Shown here: piece by piece, positions 28,841 to 37,425 of the stretch
Position numbering within the stretch: the stretch's first letter is position 1
How the letters are laid out: every line of letters begins with the position of its first letter
DNA from: Planctomyces sp. SH-PL62
Lineage (GTDB): Bacteria; Planctomycetota; Planctomycetia; Planctomycetales; Planctomycetaceae
Direction: 5' to 3'
DNA: 64,000 bases
Assembly: GCA_945893045.1 (NCBI GenBank)
Contig: CAMDEA010000005.1
Location: 42,899-106,898, forward strand
Position numbers and translations under genes: made by a program
The notes under the pieces: generated by a model
Seen by the model: only the letters and a program-made list of their open reading frames with translations
Told to the model about the DNA's origin: nothing
Databases searched by the model: none

Positions 28841-30241
28841 ATGACTTCACGACGTTCGCATCAACACACGCTCGGCCTCAATCGGCGCGAGCTGTTGCAG
28901 GTCGGCTATTCCGGTTTGCTGGGGCTTGGTTTGCCGACGTTGCTCGCGCAGCAATCGCCCGCGGCGGAATCCCGGCCGGTTGGCGAGAAGCGTGCTCGCA
29001 GCGTAATCCTCATTTTTTTGACCGGAGCTCCGAGTCATCTCGACATGTTCGATTTGAAGCCGGAAGCTGCGGCCGAAGTGCGCGGCACGTTTCAGCCGAT
29101 CGCCACGCGGACGCCGGGAATGGATGTCTGCGAGCACTTGCCGAAGCTGGCCGCTCGATCGGACAAGTACGCCGTGATTCGCTCGATGACGCATGGCCTG
29201 CCGAGTCACGAACACGCGACGCACATGGTCCTGACCGGGATCGACAAGATGCCGATTGGCGCGACGCACATGGCCTCGCGATCCGATTGGCCCTGTTACG
29301 CATCGACCCTCGACTATCTGCGACCGCGGCACGACGGCATTCCCAATGGCGTGATGCTGCCGACCTATTTGAATAACGGCTACGGGTTCTCTGGTCAGGA
29401 TGCCGGATTCCTCGGAGCGAAGTATGACCCGTGGCATGTGAAGCAAGATCCGAATGACCCGAAGTTCCGCGTCGAGAACCTCAGCCTTCCGATCGGCATG
29501 ACGGTCGACACGCTTGGCCATCGGCGTCAGTTGTTGGCTCAGTTCAACGCTCAGTCGGCGAGTTTTGACCTCGCTCGTTCGGCGGCCGAGTTCAGCAACT
29601 ATCAGGATCAGGCGATGTCCATCCTGACGACCAGTGCAATCGGCCGCGCTTTCGCGATCGACCAGGAACCGGCCGCGATCCGCGATCAATACGGACGGCA
29701 CTTGTTCGGGCAATCGCTGCTCTTGTCCCGGCGACTCGTGCAAGCGGGCGTCCCGATCGTGCAAGCCAACATGGGGACGATGAATAACTGGGACACGCAC
29801 AACAGCAACTTCACGCAGCTCAAAGACCGCCTGCTGCCGCCGCTGGATCTGGGCGTGTCCGCACTGCTCGATGATCTGAGTTCCTCGGGCCTGCTCGACG
29901 AGACTCTGGTCGTGATGGTCGGCGAGTTTGGCCGCACTCCCAAACTCGGCGGCAACGTCGGCACGCCGAGCTATGTCCCCGACGGACGCGACCACTGGGC
30001 CGGAGTCTTCTTCGCTCTCTTCGCCGGAGCCGGCGTGCGCGGCGGACAGGTCATCGGCAGTTCCGACAACATCGCCGCCTATCCCGCCTCGAACCCGTAT
30101 TACCCGTCCGATCTTGGAGCGACGATCTTTCAGTCGTTGGGCATCGACCCGCGCAGCATCATTAAAGACCGCGTAAGTCGCCCGGCGCACGCGAGCGAAG
30201 GCGAACCGATCGCGCCGCTCTTCACCGGTGCCGCGAGTTAG
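28841..30241 (+). CDS. DUF1501 domain protein
   Basis: TLGLNRRELLQVGYSGLLGLGLPTLLA Tat-like signal; LIFLTGAPSHLDMFDLKP; GEFGRTPKLGGNVG..GRDHW. Confidence 0.92.
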   Translation: MTSRRSHQHTLGLNRRELLQVGYSGLLGLGLPTLLAQQSPAAESRPVGEKRARSVILIFLTGAPSHLDMFDLKPEAAAEVRGTFQPIATRTPGMDVCEHLPKLAARSDKYAVIRSMTHGLPSHEHATHMVLTGIDKMPIGATHMASRSDWPCYASTLDYLRPRHDGIPNGVMLPTYLNNGYGFSGQDAGFLGAKYDPWHVKQDPNDPKFRVENLSLPIGMTVDTLGHRRQLLAQFNAQSASFDLARSAAEFSNYQDQAMSILTTSAIGRAFAIDQEPAAIRDQYGRHLFGQSLLLSRRLVQAGVPIVQANMGTMNNWDTHNSNFTQLKDRLLPPLDLGVSALLDDLSSSGLLDETLVVMVGEFGRTPKLGGNVGTPSYVPDGRDHWAGVFFALFAGAGVRGGQVIGSSDNIAAYPASNPYYPSDLGATIFQSLGIDPRSIIKDRVSRPAHASEGEPIAPLFTGAAS

Positions 30242-31299
30242 TCGCTCCGCGGTTCTCTCCCTTCCGAGACCGCGCTGGTGATGCGCCAGTTCCCGTCCTT
30301 GTCGCAGGCGGCGTAGTACATCCGATATTCGTTCGGGCCGATTTGGATCAGCGACATGTCCTCGGCGTGAATGGCGTCCAGGCCCGCGCCTCCGTATCCG
30401 AGACCGTCGATCACGCACCCGCCTCGTTCCCAAACCAGGCCGTCGGTCGAGTATGCCATGTAGATCCGCGACCGGTATCCCGACAGGTCAGATGCGATCG
30501 AAGCTGTGGCGAAGTCGTCGCTCGTTCCGTTCGCGACGGCGTTGGCATCATGGCTCGGATGCAGCGGCACCTTGGTTCCCAGTGGCGCATCCTGCCAGGC
30601 CGAAAAGAACATCGTCCAACGGTCGTCGGCAGCCGAGGGTGGAATGACTTCCGCGGCGGTGATTCCCGCCGTGTCGTAATCGGCCTGCTTGTCCCGCAGC
30701 CGAGCACCCGGCTCGAACTCGAAGTGCAGACCATCGGACGTGATCGCGCTGAGGACGCTCGTCGAAATTCGCTGGCCGCTCGCGATCCCGCCGGGACCGA
30801 ATTCCGAACAACAGCAATACAGCCGGCCACGACCATCCGGCAGAGGCGCATACCTCGGCCCGCCGACACCGCCAAGGTTCTGCAATCGAATGCCCTCTTC
30901 GAGTTCCCAGTGCAGCAGGTCCGAGGAAGCCGCGCTACAAATCACGGTCGGCCGATCGGCCGTGCCACGCGACTCGAAATACATTCGCCAGTGGCCCGCG
31001 GCGCAGGGGGTGATTGTCGGCGCGAGCACTCGCAGCGACATGTGCGGCAAAAGCGGTTGCGGTGCCAGTCGGATGCCAGGCTCCGTGCGAAACGTCAATC
31101 CGTCTTCGGAGACCGCGCTGAGAATGTAGCCCTGACACGCCGGAAAAGGTTTTGCCGGTCCCACGGCGGTGTAGAAGAGCCGGAACCCGCCACTCGGCAC
31201 ACGCACGATGCACGGTGCTTGGACCTTCGAGCGATCCAAAGCTCGCGAGCCTGGCAGCCGCGCGCCCGGTTCCTTTCGCCAGTGATATGTGACGCTCAT
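30238..31299 (-). CDS. Five-bladed beta-propeller glycosidase-like protein
   Basis: Repeated propeller-like motifs (GFRLFYTAVG, WRMYFESRG, WTMFFSAW, IYMAYSTDGLVWERG, YRMYYAACD). Confidence 0.7.
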   Translation of the reverse strand: MSVTYHWRKEPGARLPGSRALDRSKVQAPCIVRVPSGGFRLFYTAVGPAKPFPACQGYILSAVSEDGLTFRTEPGIRLAPQPLLPHMSLRVLAPTITPCAAGHWRMYFESRGTADRPTVICSAASSDLLHWELEEGIRLQNLGGVGGPRYAPLPDGRGRLYCCCSEFGPGGIASGQRISTSVLSAITSDGLHFEFEPGARLRDKQADYDTAGITAAEVIPPSAADDRWTMFFSAWQDAPLGTKVPLHPSHDANAVANGTSDDFATASIASDLSGYRSRIYMAYSTDGLVWERGGCVIDGLGYGGAGLDAIHAEDMSLIQIGPNEYRMYYAACDKDGNWRITSAVSEGREPRSD

Positions 31300-31360
31300 G
31301 AAGTGCTTTCCTCCGAGCCAGTTTTCCGGCCGAAGTCCGCCCGATTTTCAGCGCGGGCTT

Positions 31361-32059
31361 TCATTCGTCGACCAGACGGTAGCCGATCCCCGCCTCGGTG
31401 AGCAGATAACGCGGGCGCGTGGTGTCCGATTCGAGCTTGCGACGGAGTTGGCCCATGTAGACGCGCAGGTATTGATACTCCTGCACGCTGTCGGGGCCCC
31501 AGACTTCTTTGAGCAGTTGGCGATGAGTCACCACCTTTCCCGCGTTGCGGATCAAGACCGCAAGTAGCCGGAATTCGGTCGGCGTGAGATGGACTTCACG
31601 ATCACCGACAGAGACTTCGTGGCGTGATTGGTCCACTTTTAACTCGCCAACTTGAAACACCGCGCTGCCGATCGCATCTGCCCCTTGTCGGCGATGTCGC
31701 AGAGCCACGCGAATGCGGGCCAGCAACTCGCCGGCACCGAAGGGTTTCGTGAGATAGTCGTCGGCTCCGGCATCCAGCGCGGCGATCTTGTCGGTTTCCC
31801 GGCCGCGAGCGGAGAGCACGATAATCGGCACTTGCGACCACAAACGGAGGCGGCGGATGACGTCCAACCCATCGACGTCCGGCAGACCCAAGTCGAGGAT
31901 CACCGCATCGGGCGGCAAGCACTCGGCTTCGCGAAGTCCTTGCTGACCGGTAGTCGCTTCGATCGGGTGATAGCCGTCAGCCTCCAGCGAGATTCGGACG
32001 AATCGCCGAATCGGAGCTTCGTCTTCGATGACCAGGATGACGGGGGCGGAGACGGTCAT
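31361..32059 (-). CDS. kdpE: OmpR-family response regulator, KdpE-like
   Basis: VILVIEDEAPIRRFVRISLEADGYHPIEA; DLGLPDVDGLDVI; C-terminal wHTH HLTPTEFRLLAVLIRNAGKVVTHRQLLKEVWG. Start at 32059 preferred over 32092. Confidence 0.9.
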   Translation of the reverse strand: MTVSAPVILVIEDEAPIRRFVRISLEADGYHPIEATTGQQGLREAECLPPDAVILDLGLPDVDGLDVIRRLRLWSQVPIIVLSARGRETDKIAALDAGADDYLTKPFGAGELLARIRVALRHRRQGADAIGSAVFQVGELKVDQSRHEVSVGDREVHLTPTEFRLLAVLIRNAGKVVTHRQLLKEVWGPDSVQEYQYLRVYMGQLRRKLESDTTRPRYLLTEAGIGYRLVDE

Positions 32060-32096
32060 GATGGGTGTCTCGCGTGTTGAGCCGTTGGACATGAAT

Positions 32097-32156
32097 CCGT
32101 ACCGCGACCGTTAGGGAGCGGCCAACGCGGGCCGCTCCCTAACGGTCGCGGTACGG
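32097..32156. repeat. Inverted repeat, arm CCGTACCGCGACCGTTAGGGAGCGGCC
   Basis: CCGTACCGCGACCGTTAGGGAGCGGCC...GGCCGCTCCCTAACGGTCGCGGTACGG; overlaps the 3' end of kdpD. Confidence 0.95.
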
Positions 32157-34193
32157 TAGCGTGAATCGAAACACGGCACCGCTGTCGGCGTCCGAACGAT
32201 TGGCCGCCTCGATGCGTCCGCCGTGGAGTTCGACCATGCCCTTGCAAATCGCCAAGCCCAAACCGCTGCCGCTGTGTTTGTGCTGGTCGGCTTGGACAAA
32301 CTTCTCAAACAAACGTTGCCCTTGGCTAAGCGGAATTCCAGGCCCGTGATCGGCGACCTCCACAGCCAACGCGGATTCCGTGGCTGTGACCGACAGTTCA
32401 ATCGGCGAACCTGCCGGAGCAAACTTCGCGGCGTTGTCGAGCAAGTTGATGAGCACCTGCTGAATCAGAATCTCGTCGATCGGCACCGGCGGCAGGTCGA
32501 TCGGCACGTTGGTTTGCACAGGGTGATCGCGAAGCTGCCGTTCCAACCGCCGCAGGACAACTCCGATGACATCGTCGATCGGTTGCAGTTCCCGTTGCAG
32601 TGGAATCGCTCCCGCTTGCAATCGTGTCAGGTCCAACAAGTTGGCAACCAGCCGATTGAGTCGATCCGCTTCATCGAGGATCGAGACCGCCAACTCATGC
32701 TGCTGTTCTGCGGGAAGTTGCTCGCGCTGTTCGGCGAGCAAGCTTGCGGCACCGGCGATCCCCGTCAACGGCGTGCGCAGGTCGTGGGACACGGAACTCA
32801 ACAGCGAACTCCGCATCTGCTCGGTCTGAATGCTCAGTTGAGATTCTTGAACTTCCAGCAACGACAGGTCGCGTTCGATCGCCAACGCGATCAGGCTGGC
32901 GCATGTTTCCAGGAGTCGGCGTTGATCGGGATCAAGCAAGCGTTTTGGATCATCTGGTTTGATACCGACGGCACCGATGGTCTGTCGTGTTCCGATCAGC
33001 GGGACGAACAACGCCGTGGCATTGGACAGCGTGTCGGTGCCCGCGCCGGCGATCTGGTTGTGCATCGCGACCCACTGCGCCGCTTGGGTATTGATTGGTT
33101 GACCGGCAACGCTCGTGCCCGTGCCGAATCGCAGCAGCAGGGGGCCATTCAGTTCGCGAGCGAACAGCACGACCTCACCGGGAAACATCTCGCGCAGCCG
33201 TTGGCTGGCCGTGCGAATCAAGAACTCCGTTCCAGACACCTCGCTGAGTTGCTGCGTGAGCCGATACAGCGCCGCCGTGCGATACTCTTGCGATTGCGTG
33301 GCGGCCAACTGCTCGTGAATGCGTGCGGTCAGCGTGCTGACCAGCAGACCGATGCCCAGCATCACACCAAACGTCAACAGGTATTGGGCGTCGTTCACGG
33401 TGAAGCTGAAATGCGGCGGCACGAAGAAAAAGTCGAAGACCAACACATTCACGACGGCGGCCACGATGGCCGGACCTCGGCCATAGCGTGTCGCCACGAA
33501 TACGACGCCCAACAAAAAGAGCATGACGATGTTGGCTTCGGCCAAGCCCAGCAATTGGCTCAGCCGTCCCAATAATCCGCACATGGCGATGATCCCTGCT
33601 GTCGCCAGAAACCGTTTCCACAACTTGCCCGGCCGGTGCCAGGATGTCGGCTCAACATTGACGTCTGGTTCGCCTTGGCCACGAATGACAGAGATGTCGA
33701 TCTCGCCGCTGAGTTGGAGTAATTCATCGACGACGGTCGCGAACAAGATTTGCCGCCACCACGGCTGTGCGGTCTTGCCGACGACAATTCGAGTGACGTT
33801 GCGGGAGCGAGCGTAATCCAGCACGGTGTTCGCGACGTTAAGGCCGATCAACGTGTGGGTCTCCGCGCCGAGTCGTTCGGCCAGTTGCAAATGTTGCGCG
33901 ATGCGCTGCCGTCGCTGATTGCTCGCCTGACTTTCGCCGCCGGATGACACGGCCACCGCGAGCCACTCGCAGCCAAATGCTGCCGCCATGAGTTTGGCAC
34001 GATGCAGCAACTTGGCCGTCGTGGGACTCGGGCCAACACACACGAGCAGTCGTTCCGCATTCCTGTCGCCCAGGCCCTTGTGGCCTGGGTGATCGGACAG
34101 ATTCGCCAAATCCTCCGAGCCACAAGGGCTCGGGCTACAGGCTGCGTGTGGCAGGCGAGCGGATACATCGAGATGGGAGTGATTGTCAGTCAT
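32139..34193 (-). CDS. kdpD: KdpD-like sensor histidine kinase (USP + DUF4118 + GAF + HisKA/HATPase)
   Basis: VGKTAQPWWRQILF; DUF4118 TM block; SSVSHDLRTPLTGIAGAASLL; DHGPGIPLSQGQRLFEKFVQAD..SGSGLGLAICKGMVELHGG. Lacks the canonical N-terminal KdpD ATP-binding domain; start at 34193 or 34223. Confidence 0.88.
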   Translation of the reverse strand: MTDNHSHLDVSARLPHAACSPSPCGSEDLANLSDHPGHKGLGDRNAERLLVCVGPSPTTAKLLHRAKLMAAAFGCEWLAVAVSSGGESQASNQRRQRIAQHLQLAERLGAETHTLIGLNVANTVLDYARSRNVTRIVVGKTAQPWWRQILFATVVDELLQLSGEIDISVIRGQGEPDVNVEPTSWHRPGKLWKRFLATAGIIAMCGLLGRLSQLLGLAEANIVMLFLLGVVFVATRYGRGPAIVAAVVNVLVFDFFFVPPHFSFTVNDAQYLLTFGVMLGIGLLVSTLTARIHEQLAATQSQEYRTAALYRLTQQLSEVSGTEFLIRTASQRLREMFPGEVVLFARELNGPLLLRFGTGTSVAGQPINTQAAQWVAMHNQIAGAGTDTLSNATALFVPLIGTRQTIGAVGIKPDDPKRLLDPDQRRLLETCASLIALAIERDLSLLEVQESQLSIQTEQMRSSLLSSVSHDLRTPLTGIAGAASLLAEQREQLPAEQQHELAVSILDEADRLNRLVANLLDLTRLQAGAIPLQRELQPIDDVIGVVLRRLERQLRDHPVQTNVPIDLPPVPIDEILIQQVLINLLDNAAKFAPAGSPIELSVTATESALAVEVADHGPGIPLSQGQRLFEKFVQADQHKHSGSGLGLAICKGMVELHGGRIEAANRSDADSGAVFRFTLPYRDR
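34062..34141. repeat. Inverted repeat inside N-terminal part of kdpD
   Basis: CCTGTCGCCCAGGCCCTTGTGGCCTGGG...CCGAGCCACAAGGGCTCGGGCTACAGG. Confidence 0.87.
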
Positions 34194-34398
34194 CGCGGTG
34201 GAGTATATCGGCCCCCGCCTCAAGCCAGGTTCCAGTGAGTGCCCCGATCGCCGCTCCGATGATCATGCACGTTGCGAAGCGGCCAAAGAACAGACTCGCG
34301 ATTGCTCCGGCCACGGTTCCGGGCAATGCCAGGAAGGCCGCGACGATCAGGACTCGATACTTGAACGGCGGGTTGCGGAATTTGAAGCGCGGACTCAT
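34186..34398 (-). CDS. Small (70 aa) membrane protein overlapping kdpD start
   Basis: MSPRFKFRNPPFKYRVLIVAAFLALPGTVAGAIASLFFGRFATCMIIGAAIGALTGTWLEAGADILHRDD; stop overlaps the kdpD ATG in ATGACTGA. Confidence 0.65.
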   Translation of the reverse strand: MSPRFKFRNPPFKYRVLIVAAFLALPGTVAGAIASLFFGRFATCMIIGAAIGALTGTWLEAGADILHRDD

Positions 34399-34435
34399 CG
34401 CAGATTCCTTCGACCTCGTTGCGCTTGTCGCGAAA

Positions 34436-34527
34436 GTAACCCGAAGCGTCAGCGAGGGCGAACGCTTCACAAGATTCTGAAGCCATCGCGTTCTGGAGCG
34501 CCCGCCCTCGCTGACGCTTCGGGTTAC
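34436..34527. repeat. Inverted repeat, arm GTAACCCGAAGCGTCAGCGAGGGCG
   Basis: GTAACCCGAAGCGTCAGCGAGGGCG...CGCCCTCGCTGACGCTTCGGGTTAC (one-base irregularity). Confidence 0.92.
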
Positions 34528-34550
34528 ATCACGCAATGATCAATCTGAGG

Positions 34551-37187
34551 TCATTCCGTGACTTCTGGCGGAAGCACCGGCGGAGCGGCCAAGAACACCA
34601 AGCAGTGAGCATGTTGCAAAACGTAGTCTGTCCAGGGCGTCCTCGTAGAATTGCTCGAGTGCGACCACTCAGCAGACAACGCCAAAATGATCAAGTCGTA
34701 GTGTCCCTCGTGAGCGACCTCGACGATTTCGGGACCAAGCTGGTCAGCCGGCGAATGGACTTGAAGCTGTCGGCCCAGATGGCGAGCCAACTCTTGATCC
34801 TGTCGAAGTTGTTCCGCGCCGTGGCCGTTCGTGGTTGGCTCGGCGGGCGTCACCGACACCACATCCAAAACGACTTCGGGATCGAGCATCGTCAACACGG
34901 ACTTGAACAGATCGCTGCTGATCGTCGTGCCGTCGTGCGCGAGCAGCACGCGGTCCACGCCGACTCCGGCCGCCCGCAATTCGGCGACCGACCGAGCCTG
35001 CCGTTCGCTGATCTTCGGAATGCGATTGCCACCTTCCAGATCGAAGTACACGTCCCGATCGCGGCTGAGAATGCGAACCGTCAAACCGGGCGGCTGACCA
35101 CCGTGCAGACTGATCCAATAAAAGGAGATTTGGTCGAGTTGTTCCTCGGCAGTGAATTTGTTCGACGCTCCCAGGACCACCTCGTGCGCGCGAATGTCTT
35201 TGGCGGTTTTCAATACGGCGTGCAGGCCGTTGTTGGTCGGCACGATGAGCGGCAGAACTTTCTTGCCAGCCCGCTCGGCTCGCTCCACCACCGCCGTCAT
35301 CAGTTGCTGGTCGTAGCTATCAAGAGCCAGATCGGATGCACGTTCTTCACTCCCCTGCGGAGTGACTTTCGCCGTCATGACGACCACGTCGGTGGTCAGC
35401 GGATCGGTCTCTGCCAGAGCGGTCTCCAGCATGAACAGGTTGTGCGTGGAGCGAATCGCGACCAGCTTGTGGTAGGTCTGGGACAGCCCCAAGCTCTGAC
35501 CGCTGACTACTTCGGCCACCTGCTGGTTGAATTGATCCAAATGCGTGTGCTTCGCGCCGCGACGGCGTTTTTCGTGCAAGTGCTCCGTGATCAGAAAAAC
35601 GCTGAGGAAAGCCGTCGTGAAGATCACCCCGCTGACCGTCGCCACCTGTTTGGTCAGCAGGTTGGCCAACGCCGACAGAAACACGACCAGAAAGATCAGG
35701 CTCAAACCGACCGGCACCTCCACGCCACGCACGCGGATATTGAATGGCACTTTGAACTCGCGCGGGCTGCGGTCTTTGAAACGCAGCACCACCATCGACA
35801 GCGTCTTGAACACGAAGCTCCAGACGACGCCGAAGGCGTAAGCCTCGCCCAGCAGAATCACGTCGCCCCGGCTGACGATGATCGTGAAGAGTTGCAGAGC
35901 CGTGATGAGCCACAGAATTCTCGACGTCGTGCCATACCGGCGGTGCGGCTTCAGAAACCAATCGGGCACGACGCCGTCCTCGGCCACACGGCTGAGCACG
36001 CCGTTGGAACCAATGAGCGACGTGTTGACCGCTCCCGACAGAATCAGGAAGCCAACCACCACCACGAACGCATTCAGCAGCAATCGGACTTCCAACGGTC
36101 CGACCATTTGCATCGCTAAACCGCCAATCCAGTTGTCGTAGTACAGCGTCATGCGCAGGTCGTCGGGGATCAGCAGCACGGCCATGAAGTTCATCGTGCC
36201 CGTCAACAGCAGGCTGTAGAGAAACACAATGAACGCCGCTTTCTCGAAGTTCGGCAGCTTGGGAGCCTCGACCTCGCGATAAACCTGGGCCAGCGTTTCT
36301 TCGCCGCTCATGGCCAGGATCGAATGCCCAAATGCCATCACGAGGCCAATCAAACCGACCAGACTGAGCCAACTCGTCGGGTTGCGCACCGGATCGGCTA
36401 ACTCCGGCGAATGACCGAGAAAGCCCAGCGGATCTTCCTGCTCGCCAGTCACAGGGCTGATTTTGGGGACGGTCTGTCCCGCGTCGTCGATCTCAAATTT
36501 CTGGTGCAGATCGGGCGTCATTGAGGGGAGCGAATTGACCGGCCCTTTGACCGCCAACGTCACACCGCACCAGACGAGCATGATGGCTCCCATGATCGTC
36601 GTGGCGATCATGATCTTCAGTGCCTTGCCGCTCGATTCGTGAAGGCCGATCAGATTCTGTCGGAAGAAGTACAACGTGATACCGCAGGCGATGAGCACCG
36701 AGCCCCAACTCTTGATCGCCAGCCGCGTCCCGTCGTCGAGCTGCACGCCCCCGAATCGAACCGCCGCCTCCAGCCCCAACCCAATGATGTACTGTCCTGC
36801 GGACACGCCGCTGATCGGCCCGGTCAGGATGTAGTCAAACAGCAAGGCCGAGACCGACAACTTCGCCAGAAACCCGCCCATCGCCTCTTTGACCACGCGA
36901 TAGACGCCGCCGCGCACGAACAGAGCACAGCTTTCGATGTAAACCGCGCGCATCGCATAGCTGAACAGCAACACGCCCACGATGAACCACGGCGCTGCCT
37001 TGCCGATCGCGGTTTCGACGATCGCGCCGATGTAGTACACGGTGCTCGACATGTCGCACAGTACGACCGCCGCCGTGCGCCAGTACGAGATGAACGAAAA
37101 CATCACGCTGCTGACAACAATCACCTGCGCCGTGCGAGCCAATCGCCGCTCAGTGGGAGGGCTTCCCGGAATGTGAGATTGAGACAT
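34551..37187 (-). CDS. APC-superfamily amino-acid/cation permease with C-terminal USP-like region
   Basis: About 12 hydrophobic segments; LLFDYILTGPISGVSAGQYIIG; cytosolic C-terminus with USP-like VDRVLLAHDGTTISSDLFKSVLTML. Start at 37187 preferred. Confidence 0.85.
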   Translation of the reverse strand: MSQSHIPGSPPTERRLARTAQVIVVSSVMFSFISYWRTAAVVLCDMSSTVYYIGAIVETAIGKAAPWFIVGVLLFSYAMRAVYIESCALFVRGGVYRVVKEAMGGFLAKLSVSALLFDYILTGPISGVSAGQYIIGLGLEAAVRFGGVQLDDGTRLAIKSWGSVLIACGITLYFFRQNLIGLHESSGKALKIMIATTIMGAIMLVWCGVTLAVKGPVNSLPSMTPDLHQKFEIDDAGQTVPKISPVTGEQEDPLGFLGHSPELADPVRNPTSWLSLVGLIGLVMAFGHSILAMSGEETLAQVYREVEAPKLPNFEKAAFIVFLYSLLLTGTMNFMAVLLIPDDLRMTLYYDNWIGGLAMQMVGPLEVRLLLNAFVVVVGFLILSGAVNTSLIGSNGVLSRVAEDGVVPDWFLKPHRRYGTTSRILWLITALQLFTIIVSRGDVILLGEAYAFGVVWSFVFKTLSMVVLRFKDRSPREFKVPFNIRVRGVEVPVGLSLIFLVVFLSALANLLTKQVATVSGVIFTTAFLSVFLITEHLHEKRRRGAKHTHLDQFNQQVAEVVSGQSLGLSQTYHKLVAIRSTHNLFMLETALAETDPLTTDVVVMTAKVTPQGSEERASDLALDSYDQQLMTAVVERAERAGKKVLPLIVPTNNGLHAVLKTAKDIRAHEVVLGASNKFTAEEQLDQISFYWISLHGGQPPGLTVRILSRDRDVYFDLEGGNRIPKISERQARSVAELRAAGVGVDRVLLAHDGTTISSDLFKSVLTMLDPEVVLDVVSVTPAEPTTNGHGAEQLRQDQELARHLGRQLQVHSPADQLGPEIVEVAHEGHYDLIILALSAEWSHSSNSTRTPWTDYVLQHAHCLVFLAAPPVLPPEVTE

Positions 37188-37425
37188 CGAACACCATCCT
37201 TCGTTGATTGCTCCGACGGGACACCGCGTTGAAGAAACAAGCGGACGCCCCAAAATGCCAGACCACGACAACGTGGCTGAACCAGTCGCAAAGCAGTCGA
37301 GCGATCGTAGCGCACCCCGCATCAAAACGGGGTTAAGACGGGACGGATGCGCATCAAAAGCGCATCAAGACGTCGTCCGTCGTGCAGACGCATTCCGAAT
37401 CACGAGGAACGTCGCCTCCGTGAAA

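Noticed and set aside
28847-30433. 528-aa minus-strand ORF
   Set aside because: Antisense to the DUF1501 gene; no recognisable domain.
32223-33575. 450-aa plus-strand ORF
   Set aside because: Antisense shadow of kdpD.
34536-36119. 527-aa plus-strand ORF
   Set aside because: Antisense to the APC permease; Gln/Arg/His-rich shadow composition.
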